Positions 14,896 to 22,370 of a DNA stretch of 64,000 bases are shown here, piece after piece. The notes beneath the pieces are model-generated. The model made no database searches. It was not told the origin of the DNA and was given only the letters and a program-made list of their open reading frames with translations. Location of the stretch: contig JABTUK010000003.1 of NCBI GenBank assembly GCA_015075405.1, positions 992,001-1,056,000 of the forward strand. The letters run 5' to 3'. Within the stretch, counting starts at the first letter, position 1, and each line of letters starts with the position of its first letter. The DNA is from Anaerolineales bacterium. Lineage in GTDB: Bacteria > Chloroflexota > Anaerolineae > 4572-78 > J111. The translations under genes and the position numbers were made by a program.

Positions 14896-16347
14896 TTAGC
14901 GCGGCCGGCCTTCGGGGAAGAACTGGTAGCCGCCTTCGGGTTTGCCGCGCCAGGTGACCAGATAGGCCGGGCGGCTGGGGTTTGGCTCGATCTGCCGGCG
15001 CAGGCTGGAAATCAGTTGGTACAAACTGTTATCGCTGACCCCCTGCTGGCGCAGTTCGTCGGGCCAGGCGTTGAAAATCAAATCGGTTTTGGTGTGGCTG
15101 AAGCGCGGCTGCTTGAGCAAAAAGGTCAGCACGGCCCGCTCCAGGCCGGTCAAATCGGCTAATAAGGTCTGGCCCTGGTACAGTTCCCCGGTCCGCTCGT
15201 CCTGCCAGATGCGCCCCCGCCCGCGCCCTTCGACTCTGGCTACAAAGGCCGACAGCAACGCCCCGGCCAAACGCCAGCCCTTATCCGCGTATTGGCAGAC
15301 GCCTTTGCCGGCAAGCTGCCGCAAGATGGGCTGATAAGCCTCGACAAACTCCGGCCATTTTTTATCCCCACCGCTCAGCCGCGCCGTTTCTAATTTTTGC
15401 AACTCCGACAGCACAAACTGCTCCTCCTGAGTCAAGCCCTGCCACAATCGCTCCAGGCGGTGCTGTACCTGCCGCTCGCCCAGCAGCGTCGAGACCCATT
15501 CGGAGCGCGGGGGCTTTTCAGCGGCCAGCCACCAGTGACAGGCGGCTCGCAGCAGGGTCGGATAATTCCCGCTCAAGGCCAGCAGCGCGGCCACATCCTC
15601 TTCCTCCGGCGGTGTGGGGGCAGCATGGACGACGGTGCGGACCAGATAACGGGCATCCTGCGGCTGCAAGGCTCCCACCCAACAGACATGATGATCCAAC
15701 AGTTCGTACATATCGCCCAGCCGCTCCGGTTCGGGCAGGTAAACGGCTTCGCGGGTCATCCCGGCCAGGTAACACAAGGTGTCTTTGAAATCGTCGCGCA
15801 AGCCGCGCAGGGTATTGACCATCGCCGGGGTCGCCGCCTGGCAAAAATCATCAAAACGATTGAGCACCAGCACCACGCGAGTTTGCCGCGCCTGGAACAG
15901 CAGCAGCAGCTCCTGTAGGGTGCTTTGAGTCAGAAAAGGATCGGTCTCGGCCTGGCTGTGGCGGTAAAGGGCGGCAATTTCTTCAGCCAGCCCCGGCTCG
16001 AACCCGGCCCGCACCCGGTAAAAGGCGCGGATCAGCACCCTGTACAGCGTCGAGAGGTCTGTGGCCGGCAAATTGTTCAGGTCGAGCGGGATCAGGGCAA
16101 TGGGGCCGGCCCCCGGTCGCAGATACCCGGCCACTACTTCGGGCCGGTGGCACAAAAAGCCCAGCAAATTGGCTCGCCCCGCCCCGGACAGCCCCACCAC
16201 CGCCCCGCTCTCCCCCGTCGAAATCCAATCGGCCAGCAGGCGCAGTTCTTTGGCCCGGTAATCAGCCGGGTAGTTTGACCAGGCGCGCAGGGGAGAGGGG
16301 TTGGAGGGCTGGAAGGTTGGAGGGTTGGAAGGTTCGAGAGTGACCAT
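14896..16347 (-). CDS. ATPase-winged-helix regulator with degenerate P-loop
   Basis: This 483-residue protein has an ATPase-like N part and a DNA-binding C part. The P-loop candidate GLSGAGRAN near residue 52 has Arg and Ala where Lys and Thr/Ser are expected, so nucleotide hydrolysis is doubtful. VVLVLNRFDDF near residue 160 resembles Walker B. The last 100 residues (LTGLERAVLTFLLKQP through SSLRRQIEP and GGYQFFP) form an OmpR/PhoB-type winged helix. The start at 16347 has AAGAAGGA 8 bases upstream. Residues 2-18 (EPSNPPTFQPSNPS) are encoded by an intergenic repeat word. Probably a transcriptional regulator; the signal is unknown. Confidence 0.82.
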   Translation of the reverse strand: MVTLEPSNPPTFQPSNPSPLRAWSNYPADYRAKELRLLADWISTGESGAVVGLSGAGRANLLGFLCHRPEVVAGYLRPGAGPIALIPLDLNNLPATDLSTLYRVLIRAFYRVRAGFEPGLAEEIAALYRHSQAETDPFLTQSTLQELLLLFQARQTRVVLVLNRFDDFCQAATPAMVNTLRGLRDDFKDTLCYLAGMTREAVYLPEPERLGDMYELLDHHVCWVGALQPQDARYLVRTVVHAAPTPPEEEDVAALLALSGNYPTLLRAACHWWLAAEKPPRSEWVSTLLGERQVQHRLERLWQGLTQEEQFVLSELQKLETARLSGGDKKWPEFVEAYQPILRQLAGKGVCQYADKGWRLAGALLSAFVARVEGRGRGRIWQDERTGELYQGQTLLADLTGLERAVLTFLLKQPRFSHTKTDLIFNAWPDELRQQGVSDNSLYQLISSLRRQIEPNPSRPAYLVTWRGKPEGGYQFFPEGRPR

Positions 16348-16757
16348 GATTCGTTCCTTCTTTGACCAAGATAAAGAGCAGAATTTTTGGAATGGAAGAA
16401 TAAAAATTTCTAAATTCTGTAGATTCTGCTCTGAATGATGCCATTTGCAATACTTACCGCGTAAGATCTATCAATACCCCCCCAAGCCATCCCCCACCCT
16501 CTATCTTCCATCTTTTATCTTCTATCCTCCATCCTCTATCCTCAGCCGCGCCTAAGAATTGCCTCAGACTCCACAAAGGACTCCGGCGCGGTTCTGTGAT
16601 ACCCTGAACGCAGTTAAAGATACTTTGGCCTGTGGTATCTGGATCGGGCCAGAGATCGCTCGCGAGCAGGTTGAACGGCCCTCCCCAGCGCCGCTCGACC
16701 GGGGGTACCCTCATCTCAATGGCCCTCCTATCTTTGTGGAAAGGAGGTTCATACGGG
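16348..16757. other. Divergent intergenic region upstream of the mini-peptide gene
   Basis: No gene is supported before 16758. At 16488-16550 there is a one-armed run of the word CTATCTTCCAT. From 16560 to 16757 the sequence is unique and probably holds the promoter of the peptide gene. An in-frame extension of the peptide up to 16632 exists, but it lacks a ribosome site and would bury the signal peptide. Confidence 0.6.
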
Positions 16758-16910
16758 ATGTTAAAGAAACGAATCGTGGCTGTTGTAACCGGCCTGGCTT
16801 TGCTCCTGGCCGTGGCCGGCGTCTCCGGCGTTGCCGCCGACGCGCTCGGCCTGGCTGTGACCGCGCCGGCCCACGCCTGTAATGCCAGCGGTTCCGGCGG
16901 CGGCTGTTAA
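16758..16910 (+). CDS. Exported 50-residue peptide ending in a Gly/Ser tail between two Cys
   Basis: This short gene is called from its signals. An AAGGAGG ribosome site lies at 16741-16747, 10 bases before the ATG, and a hairpin terminator follows at 16929-16962. The product starts MLKKR, then has a hydrophobic core (IVAVVTGLALLLAVAGVSG) and an Ala-rich signal-peptidase-like site (TAPAHA). Cleavage after HA would release only CNASGSGGGC, with Cys at both ends. It is convergent with the TPR gene and close to the HTH/NB-ARC gene. Exported precursors of short signalling peptides look like this, as do some small modified peptides. No database family is recognised; function is inference. Confidence 0.65.
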   Translation: MLKKRIVAVVTGLALLLAVAGVSGVAADALGLAVTAPAHACNASGSGGGC

Positions 16911-16922
16911 TTGTATGTCAAT

Positions 16923-18170
16923 TCACTTAACCACCGGGGTTGCTATAGCCTCGGTGGTTTTTGTTGAGTCCTCCGTCAAGCTGTGCCTGTACTTTCTCAG
17001 CAGCAATTGCAAAGGACGGCACTGAGCTTCTTCGCAATATACTTCAATCAAATGCTCCAATTTATCTAATTGAATTGCTGCCTGCTGGTGCTGTTCCCTG
17101 GCCAAATCATAATTCGCCAAATGCAGTAAAACCTCAACTTCACCATACTTATAATGCAAACTGCGCCACATCTCCAAAGAAGCTTTTAGAAACGAGTAAG
17201 CTTTTGGCCATTCTTTTTGATCCAAATAAATCAGCCCCCGATTACTCCACAGCCTGGCTAATTCCAATGAGTCGGAGAAGCGACGAAAAACAGCCTCCGC
17301 TTGTTGCGAATATACTTCAGCTTGGAGGAGTTCGCCCTTGAGGCGGTAAGCAATTGCCATATTCGCAGAAATTCTGCCGATTTCTCCTTCCTCGCCGGTT
17401 AGCCTGGCCTGCTGCAAAGCTTTTTCCAAAAAGACCAATGCTTCGTTGGGGTCGGGGTGTTCCCTCTCAAGATAGAGGGCGCTTTGATTAATAAAGCCAC
17501 GCATCAAACCATGAGAGTCCCCCATTTCTTGCCAGAGAGAACAAGCCCGTTCAAGGCGCTGCCTGGCCTGCTCCCACAAGCATTGACGGATATACAAGAA
17601 ACCCAGGTGATTTTCGGCGTGAGCGCGGCCGTGGTCGCTGTGGATACGCTCGAAGATGGCCAGGGCAGCGCAGCACAGGATTTCGGCCCGCCACCAGCGG
17701 CCCTGCTCGGTGTAGAGGTAGCCCAGGTTGGTGCAGGCGCGGGCCAGGCTGAAGGCATCGTTGAGCCGGCGGGCCAGGCTAATCACCCGGCGATAGTGGC
17801 GGATGGTCTCGGCGGGGCGGCTCTGGCGCTGGCACAAGCGGGCTAATAAGGTGGACAGGTTGACCGCCGCGGCCAGGTCGCCGCTTTCCTCGGCCCGCCG
17901 CACAGCCTGCTCCAGCAGCGGGTTCCAGCCTTCCCAGGTCCCGCGCCGCTCCAGGTGGAGCGAGTAGTGGGTCATCACCTCGTAGGCGGGCGGCCAGGCG
18001 TCGGCCACATCCAGGGCATAGCCCAAGGCTTTCAAAATCCCGTCACGTTCGCCGTCCAGGGCGGCCATATCTTCGCCGTGAGCGGTCACAAAGTCGCGCC
18101 AATAGCTGACGTTCTGCAAAATCCGGCGGTGGAAGAGGTCGGCGTAGTTGGGGGGATTAGTTACTGCCAT
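16923..18170 (-). CDS. TPR-repeat protein, partner of HTH/NB-ARC regulator
   Basis: This 415-residue protein is built of tetratricopeptide repeats from about residue 90 to 385, for example AAVNLSTLLARLCQRQSRP, ARACTNLGYLYTEQGRWW, AENHLGFLYIRQCLWEQA, and ANMAIAYRLKGELLQAEVY. Its first 10 bases overlap the end of the upstream HTH/NB-ARC gene, so the two are surely co-translated. Together they make up, in two polypeptides, the HTH + NB-ARC + TPR layout that is often one protein (SARP/STAND regulators, and in reduced form the peptide-sensing RRNPP family). The TPR part would be the sensor. The last codons overlap the terminator of the convergent mini-peptide gene. Confidence 0.88.
   Translation of the reverse strand: MAVTNPPNYADLFHRRILQNVSYWRDFVTAHGEDMAALDGERDGILKALGYALDVADAWPPAYEVMTHYSLHLERRGTWEGWNPLLEQAVRRAEESGDLAAAVNLSTLLARLCQRQSRPAETIRHYRRVISLARRLNDAFSLARACTNLGYLYTEQGRWWRAEILCCAALAIFERIHSDHGRAHAENHLGFLYIRQCLWEQARQRLERACSLWQEMGDSHGLMRGFINQSALYLEREHPDPNEALVFLEKALQQARLTGEEGEIGRISANMAIAYRLKGELLQAEVYSQQAEAVFRRFSDSLELARLWSNRGLIYLDQKEWPKAYSFLKASLEMWRSLHYKYGEVEVLLHLANYDLAREQHQQAAIQLDKLEHLIEVYCEEAQCRPLQLLLRKYRHSLTEDSTKTTEAIATPVVK
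16929..16962 (+). terminator. Hairpin terminator of mini-peptide gene
   Basis: AACCACCG and CGGTGGTT pair and are followed by a T run (CGGTGGTTTTTG). The hairpin begins 19 bases after the peptide stop codon and lies within the last codons of the convergent TPR gene. Confidence 0.75.
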
Positions 18171-19495
18171 TTGATGACCTCGTTGAGCAAAAAGGTTTCG
18201 GTCAGGCGGTGGATGCGGTAGCGGGGCTGTTCCAAATCGGCGCTGACTTCGAGCAGGGAGAGGGCGGCCAGGCGTTCCAGGGCCTGGGTCAGTTCGATTG
18301 GGTCCAGGTCGCTCAGGGCGCTGAGTTGGGCCAGTGTCCCGTTTTGGGCCAGGGGCATCATCAGTAAGGTCTGGCGGCCGGCTTCGTCCAGGTTGTTCCA
18401 GGCCTGCCAGTAGATATAGGTGTACAGATCGTCCACCTTTTTGCCCCGCGCTTCGCGCAGGTTTTCCAGCACCTGGGCCAGCGGCAGCGCCCGGATTTGC
18501 CCCACCACCAGTTTGAGGGCCAGCGGGTTGCCGCCGACAACCTCGTAAATACTGTCCAGTTGGGCGGAAGTGGCTTCGGCCAGGGCGGTCAGGCCGCGCA
18601 CCCGGGCTTCATAAGCCAGCAAGGCCAGCACATCGGCTCGGCCCAGTTCGGGCAGGCTGAGGCAAAAGACGTCGTCGTAGGCGTGCAGGGCGTGCCGGCT
18701 GGTCAGCAAAAACTTGGTCGGGTTGGCGCAGCGGCGCAGCAGAGGGATCAAGCTCTGGTAGTCGGCTACGGTTTCCAGGTTATCAATGACCACCAGGTAG
18801 GGCTGTTTTTTGAGCAGCGCGGCCAGGCCGGCCTGCCTTTCGGCCAGGGAGCGGTTGAGCAGGAAGAGATCACCCAACTGTTCCAACAGAGCATTCGTCA
18901 GGGTGGCGGGGTCGAGGGCGGGCCGGCGGGCGGCTTCGAGGCCGGCGCCGGGGGAAAACTCCTCCTGTTTGGCGCTGACCCAGGCCACGTCGAAAAAGCG
19001 GTCGGCGGCGGCCAGCTCGCGCACCAGCGCCCCGGCCAGCGAAGTTTTGCCAATCCCGCCGATGCCGTCGAGCGCAATCAGCCAGGGGGCTTCCGGCTGC
19101 TCCAACGCCCGGCGGGCCTGGGTCTGGGTCTGGCTGACCCCAAACAAAAACTGCTCCGGCAGCAAGGTGAGGGGGTTGAAGCGGCTTCGTTCGACATCGG
19201 GCGGGGGGGTGTAATCAGGAAAGATGCGATGCATCTCGTCACGGGTCAAGCTGTAGTCAATCTGGGCCAGCCAGTGCTGGGCTTCGCCGGGGGTCAGGTA
19301 GCCGGCAAATATCTCGACCAGCCGCACCGCCGAGAGCCTGTCGGGCCGCCAAACCCGTCCATGATGCTGGTAGGCCCGTTCCCAGTTAGAGATGAGAGCG
19401 GTGGCTACCGGGAGTTGCTCGGCCAGCGCTTCCTGGCTCAGGCTGCTCCTTTTGCGAAGTTCTCGTAATTTCTGGCCAAAGGCTTCCAGATCCAT
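18161..19495 (-). CDS. XRE-type HTH with NB-ARC (STAND) ATPase
   Basis: This 444-residue regulator combines an XRE-type helix-turn-helix (about residues 5-60: LRELRKRSSLSQEALAEQLP then LISNWERA) with an NB-ARC switch ATPase. The P-loop is DGIGGIGKTSL near residue 150, Walker B PYLVVIDNLETV, then FLLTSRH and the GNPLALKL motif that replaces GLPLA. STAND ATPases switch on ligand binding, usually via a repeat sensor, here the overlapping TPR gene. ATG 19495 is preferred; a TTG at 19510 is possible but has no ribosome site. Two and a half 11-base direct repeats lie right upstream (19513-19540), a possible self-binding site. Confidence 0.9.
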   Translation of the reverse strand: MDLEAFGQKLRELRKRSSLSQEALAEQLPVATALISNWERAYQHHGRVWRPDRLSAVRLVEIFAGYLTPGEAQHWLAQIDYSLTRDEMHRIFPDYTPPPDVERSRFNPLTLLPEQFLFGVSQTQTQARRALEQPEAPWLIALDGIGGIGKTSLAGALVRELAAADRFFDVAWVSAKQEEFSPGAGLEAARRPALDPATLTNALLEQLGDLFLLNRSLAERQAGLAALLKKQPYLVVIDNLETVADYQSLIPLLRRCANPTKFLLTSRHALHAYDDVFCLSLPELGRADVLALLAYEARVRGLTALAEATSAQLDSIYEVVGGNPLALKLVVGQIRALPLAQVLENLREARGKKVDDLYTYIYWQAWNNLDEAGRQTLLMMPLAQNGTLAQLSALSDLDPIELTQALERLAALSLLEVSADLEQPRYRIHRLTETFLLNEVIKWQ

Positions 19496-19512
19496 AGGCC
19501 TCTTGTTCAAAC

Positions 19513-19540
19513 TGTATGGGTTTTGTATGGGTTTTGTATC
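19513..19540 (-). promoter_or_regulatory. Tandem TGTATGGGTTT repeats upstream of HTH/NB-ARC gene
   Basis: Two perfect copies of TGTATGGGTTT are followed by a partial third (TGTATC), directly abutting the start of the regulator gene. Tandem 11-base sites at a promoter fit one helical turn per copy and suggest binding of a regulator, possibly the HTH protein itself. Confidence 0.5.
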
Positions 19541-19853
19541 TGAACGAGGTGCAGGTTTTATGTTAAAATAAACTTGCAGCAGTCTCTACAAATTGCTAAA
19601 TGTTGGCAAAACTGTGGCAGTTTTTAAGCGGAAGTGTATCTGCTTGGGCGTTTTTATTATGCCGGATTTTTGTGGAATTGACAATTAGCGCCTTGATATT
19701 TACCGAAGGAGTGTTCACGAACCTGTGGCACACCGCCAACGATGAAAATTCTTTGCCAGTGATGACCGAAGACCGGAGACCGAGGACCAGGTTGCTATCT
19801 GTAACCGGTCTCCCGTCCCCGGTCCCCGGTCGTATTTTCCAAGGAGAAATTCA
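19541..19853. other. Intergenic region with GACCGG-word palindrome
   Basis: Between the divergent regulator and excisionase genes no convincing gene is seen. At 19763-19832 a run of the word GACCGGAGACC is followed by its complement CGGTCTCCCGTCCCCGG; the same word occurs at 61319-61376. An open frame from 19600 runs through this repeat and has no ribosome site. Confidence 0.6.
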
Positions 19854-20069
19854 ATGGATGAAATTTTAACCGTACAAGAAGTGGCCCTTTATCTCAAAGT
19901 GAGCCGGAGCACGGTTTGGCGCTGGTGCAACCAGGGCCGGCTGTTAGCTTTCAAAGCCGGGCACGGCTGGCGAGTGCCTCGCGCCACCGTCGAAAAGATG
20001 ATGGGCCAAAAACACAAATGGCAAGAGGCTGCTGAAGAAGAAGAAGCCGGCCCCGCGCCGGCCTGGTAA
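19854..20069 (+). CDS. Excisionase-family (MerR-like) helix-turn-helix protein
   Basis: This 71-residue protein is a single winged-helix DNA-binding domain of the excisionase type: ILTVQEVALYLKVSRSTVWR, then WCNQGRLLAFKAGHGWRVPR. An acidic tail (EEAAEEEEAGP-like run of Glu) follows. The ATG has AAGGAGA 8 bases upstream. Proteins of this size bind DNA as helpers of integrases or act as small transcription factors; no integrase gene lies nearby, so a regulatory role in the surrounding signalling block is more likely. It could be co-transcribed with the STAS gene, although 150 bases with a 21-base perfect hairpin separate them. Confidence 0.88.
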   Translation: MDEILTVQEVALYLKVSRSTVWRWCNQGRLLAFKAGHGWRVPRATVEKMMGQKHKWQEAAEEEEAGPAPAW

Positions 20070-20150
20070 AGGTACATCCACTCTCTCACTTTCAACTGTA
20101 GCGGGTAACAGGTTACAACATTAACAGGGGGTATCAGCCCGTCTATTACC

Positions 20151-20198
20151 GGAGATTAGAGATTGGAGATTAAACCCAATCTCCAATCTCTAATCTCC
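20151..20198. repeat. Perfect 21-bp inverted repeat of GATTGGA words
   Basis: GGAGATTAGAGATTGGAGATT is matched exactly by its complement after a six-base loop (AAACCC). The element ends nine bases before the ribosome site of the STAS gene and would fold into a very stable hairpin in its leader RNA. Confidence 0.85.
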
Positions 20199-20218
20199 AC
20201 TTTTCCAGGAGTTCTGTT

Positions 20219-20599
20219 ATGATAAAAGCACGGCTAGAAAGAAGACGCAACCCAAACCCTTACGGGGGCTGGTGGCTGGAGATTAATGGCGCAGTTCCCC
20301 CCGAAACGTTCCAACTGGCTCCGGCTATCGAGAATAATGTTATTTTGCAGCGTATGCTCGAGGCAACGGCAACCGAATTGGTGATTGATTTTTCGACGCT
20401 CAAAGAGTTCGACTCGCGCGCGCTACAGTTGCTACTGATGCTGTACAAACAATTCTCATCGCAAAACATCCAAATTGTCCTACGCAACCCCAACCCCTAT
20501 CTGAGGCGTGTCCTGCGGATTATGCAGTTTGACCGGGTCTTCAAGGTGGAACTGGATGAAAACTCCCAGAACGACGGCGTAGAGGGCCGATACCTTTAG
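20219..20599 (+). CDS. STAS-domain protein (anti-sigma factor antagonist type)
   Basis: This 126-residue protein consists of one STAS domain, the fold of SpoIIAA-like anti-sigma antagonists and of sulfate transporter tails. The strand LVIDFSTLKEFDSRALQLLL contains the family Asp-Ser pair; the Ser is the phosphorylation site in SpoIIAA homologues. IQIVLRNPNPYLRRVLRIMQ and FDRVFKV complete the fold. An AGGAG site stands 7 bases before the ATG. No anti-sigma kinase or sigma factor lies in the window. The N terminus is a little longer than in classical SpoIIAA. It may act in partner-switching with a kinase elsewhere. Confidence 0.8.
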   Translation: MIKARLERRRNPNPYGGWWLEINGAVPPETFQLAPAIENNVILQRMLEATATELVIDFSTLKEFDSRALQLLLMLYKQFSSQNIQIVLRNPNPYLRRVLRIMQFDRVFKVELDENSQNDGVEGRYL

Positions 20600-20697
20600 T
20601 AATCATCCAAAGATAAGTGCCCCCAAGCTCCTACCAGTTCCCTTAATCCCCTGAGAACTGGCAGGAAGTTAGATTCTCAACAACGCTTCGCTCCAGC

Positions 20698-20734
20698 AAA
20701 ACGCTCTCGCCAGAGTTCGAGGGCGTTTTTTGTT
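20698..20734 (+). terminator. Hairpin terminator after STAS gene
   Basis: AAAACGCTCTCG pairs with CGAGGGCGTTTT (one G-T pair) and is followed by further T bases. A weaker inverted repeat (CTACCAGTTC / GAACTGGCAG) sits at 20629-20664 between the STAS stop and this hairpin. Confidence 0.8.
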
Positions 20735-20741
20735 TATCCCT

Positions 20742-20770
20742 TTGACGCTTGTCCGTAGGACAGGTATACT
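20742..20770 (+). promoter_or_regulatory. Sigma70 promoter with palindromic operator for thiol-redox gene
   Basis: TTGACG at 20742 and TATACT at 20765 are spaced by 17 bases. The spacer holds a palindrome, TGTCC-GTA-GGACA (20750-20762), ideally placed for a repressor to block polymerase. Confidence 0.65.
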
Positions 20771-20816
20771 GACAAAATGTAATCCTTTACCTTGTCTGTT
20801 TTGCGGAGGTAAGCTT

Positions 20817-21101
20817 ATGATCAAACTCTATCGCCCCGCCGATTGCCCGGACTGTGCTGAGATTGAAGCTGCTCTGCAAGAAATGGTGGTAGCGCACCAG
20901 GTGATTGTGCTCGAAGGTGGGCAGACGGCGGCGGAGCTTGGCCCTAAAGTCGCGCTCCCGGCCATCCGGGAAAATAATCGGACGATCAGCGGACCGGGGG
21001 CCATCAACACCTATCTGAAAGAGTTAGCCAAATTTGTGGCTGACTGGCAGCGCTTTCAATCTGATTCGTGCTATCTTGACGACGAGGGGCAGACATGCTA
21101 A
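20817..21101 (+). CDS. Glutaredoxin/thioredoxin-like protein
   Basis: This 94-residue protein begins as a glutaredoxin fold: MIKLYRPADCPDC, with Cys10 and Cys13 as the redox pair. PAIRENNRTISGPGAINTYL matches the cis-Pro loop and glutathione-side helix of glutaredoxins (VPAI...ISGP). The last 20 residues are acidic and contain two more Cys (DSCYLDDEGQTC). A GGAGGT site precedes ATG 20817. It has its own promoter with an embedded palindrome, so it is probably induced by a specific signal, perhaps thiol or oxidative stress. Target proteins are unknown. Confidence 0.85.
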   Translation: MIKLYRPADCPDCAEIEAALQEMVVAHQVIVLEGGQTAAELGPKVALPAIRENNRTISGPGAINTYLKELAKFVADWQRFQSDSCYLDDEGQTC

Positions 21102-21185
21102 ATGGAAGAATGGAAGGATGGAAGAATGGTCAAGCAAAATAGGAACAAAGCATGGTAACCTTCCAGCCTTCCAACCCTCCAATCA
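21099..21185. repeat. GGAAGAATGG / CCTTCCAACC word repeat running into a gene start
   Basis: A run of GGAAGAATGGAAGGATGG (21102-21126) faces CCTTCCAGCCTTCCAACCC (21160-21180). The second arm lies inside the start of the proline racemase-family gene and codes for its FQPSNPP residues. Confidence 0.7.
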
Positions 21186-22204
21186 ATAACTGGACTCCCC
21201 CTACCGACTGGCTCAAAATTACCACAATTGACGCCCACACCGAAGGCGAGCCGTTCCGGGTGATTACCGGCGGCTTCCCCAACCTGCCGGGCGCGACCAT
21301 TTTAGAGAAACGCCGTTATGCGAAGGCATATCTGGATCATCTCCGCACGGCCCTGATGTGGGAACCACGCGGCCACGCCGACATGTACGGCTGCCTCGTC
21401 ACCCCGCCGGTTACGCCAGGCGCTGATCTGGGCATCCTCTTCATGCACAACGAAGGCTTCAGTACCATGTGCGGCCACGGCATTATCGGCATCGCCACCG
21501 TCGCCCTGGAAATCGGCCTGCTGCCGGCGGTCGAGCCGGAAACCATCCTCAAAATTGACACCCCGGCCGGATTGGTCACCGCGCATGCCATTGTTGCTGG
21601 AGGACGGGTGCGGCGAGTCCGCTTTCAGAATGTCCCTTCTTTTGTCCTGGCCCTGGCTGAAACCGTTGACGTGCCGGGGCTGGGCCGGGTACGCTATGAC
21701 TTAGCCTTTGGCGGCGCTTTTTATGCCTACGTTCAGGCCGAGACCCTGGGTTTGACCTGCACTCCGGCGGATTATCGTCTGTTGATCGAAAAGGGGATGG
21801 CCATCAAACGGGCGGTTATGACTGCTCGGCCTATCCCCCACCCTTTTGAGGCAGATTTGAGTTTTTTGTACGGAACTATCTTTGTCGGGCCGGCGCGGGC
21901 CGGTGGACATAGCCGCAATGTCTGCATTTTTGCCGAGGGCGAGGTGGATCGCAGCCCGACCGGAACGGGCGTCAGTGGGCGGCTGGCCTTGCATTACGCC
22001 CGCGGCGAAATTGGCCTGAACCAGCCTATTACCATCGAGAGCATCATCGGCAGCCGCTTCACGGGGCGGGTCGTTGAAACCACCACCTTCGGTCCTTACC
22101 CGGCCATTATCCCCGAAGTCGAAGGTACAGCCCACATCACCGGTCGCCACGAGTTTTTGATTGACCCTGCCGACCCTCTGCGAGATGGGTTCATCCTGCG
22201 CTAA
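21152..22204 (+). CDS. Trans-3-hydroxy-L-proline dehydratase (proline racemase family)
   Basis: This 350-residue enzyme belongs to the proline racemase superfamily. Residue Cys107 in STMCGHG is one catalytic base; the second position, in DRSPTGTG, is Thr270 instead of Cys. That Cys/Thr pair is characteristic of trans-3-hydroxy-L-proline dehydratases rather than racemases (Cys/Cys) or 4-hydroxyproline epimerases (Cys/Cys). The product is delta-1-pyrroline-2-carboxylate, which is reduced to proline. The core starts at ITTIDAHTEGEPFRV; residues 2-12 (VTFQPSNPPIN) derive from an intergenic repeat word. The ATG follows TAGGAAC. No pyrroline-carboxylate reductase is nearby. Confidence 0.88.
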   Translation: MVTFQPSNPPINNWTPPTDWLKITTIDAHTEGEPFRVITGGFPNLPGATILEKRRYAKAYLDHLRTALMWEPRGHADMYGCLVTPPVTPGADLGILFMHNEGFSTMCGHGIIGIATVALEIGLLPAVEPETILKIDTPAGLVTAHAIVAGGRVRRVRFQNVPSFVLALAETVDVPGLGRVRYDLAFGGAFYAYVQAETLGLTCTPADYRLLIEKGMAIKRAVMTARPIPHPFEADLSFLYGTIFVGPARAGGHSRNVCIFAEGEVDRSPTGTGVSGRLALHYARGEIGLNQPITIESIIGSRFTGRVVETTTFGPYPAIIPEVEGTAHITGRHEFLIDPADPLRDGFILR

Positions 22205-22232
22205 ACGTTTTCCGTTTGTAACTGCTCAGGCA

Positions 22233-22346
22233 TGTCATTTCGACCGAAGGGAGAAATCTTCTAATCCGTGGTTTGCAGGCAACAACCTCAAAGATTTCTC
22301 GGCTTTCAGCCTCGAAACCTGTCCTGAGCCTGTCGAAGGATGACAT
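22233..22346. repeat. TGTCATTTCGACC palindromic repeat with inserted CTGAGCCTGTCGAAGG
   Basis: The left arm TGTCATTTCGA and the right arm GATGACA frame GAGAAATCTTC / AGATTTCTC. Compared with 14577-14673 the right side carries an extra CTGTCCTGAGCCTGTCGAAGG block, itself a common dispersed repeat. Confidence 0.78.
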
Positions 22347-22370
22347 GAAGGCTGAGTAGTTACTTCCGTT

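Noticed and set aside
16632..16757. Longer version of the mini-peptide starting upstream
   Set aside because: The AAGGAGG site lies right before the ATG at 16758, and an extension would put 42 polar residues before the signal peptide.
18497..19468. Long plus-strand open frame opposite the HTH/NB-ARC gene
   Set aside because: Antisense to a clear gene with P-loop and HTH; the translation is Gly/Gln-rich without any domain.
19513..19540. Possible CRISPR-type or origin iteron repeats
   Set aside because: Only two and a half 11-base copies without spacers and no cas or replication gene; treated as an operator candidate instead.
19600..19869. Open frame of 89 codons between the regulator and excisionase genes
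   Set aside because: It has no ribosome site, runs through the GACCGG word palindrome and overlaps the excisionase start; low-complexity translation.
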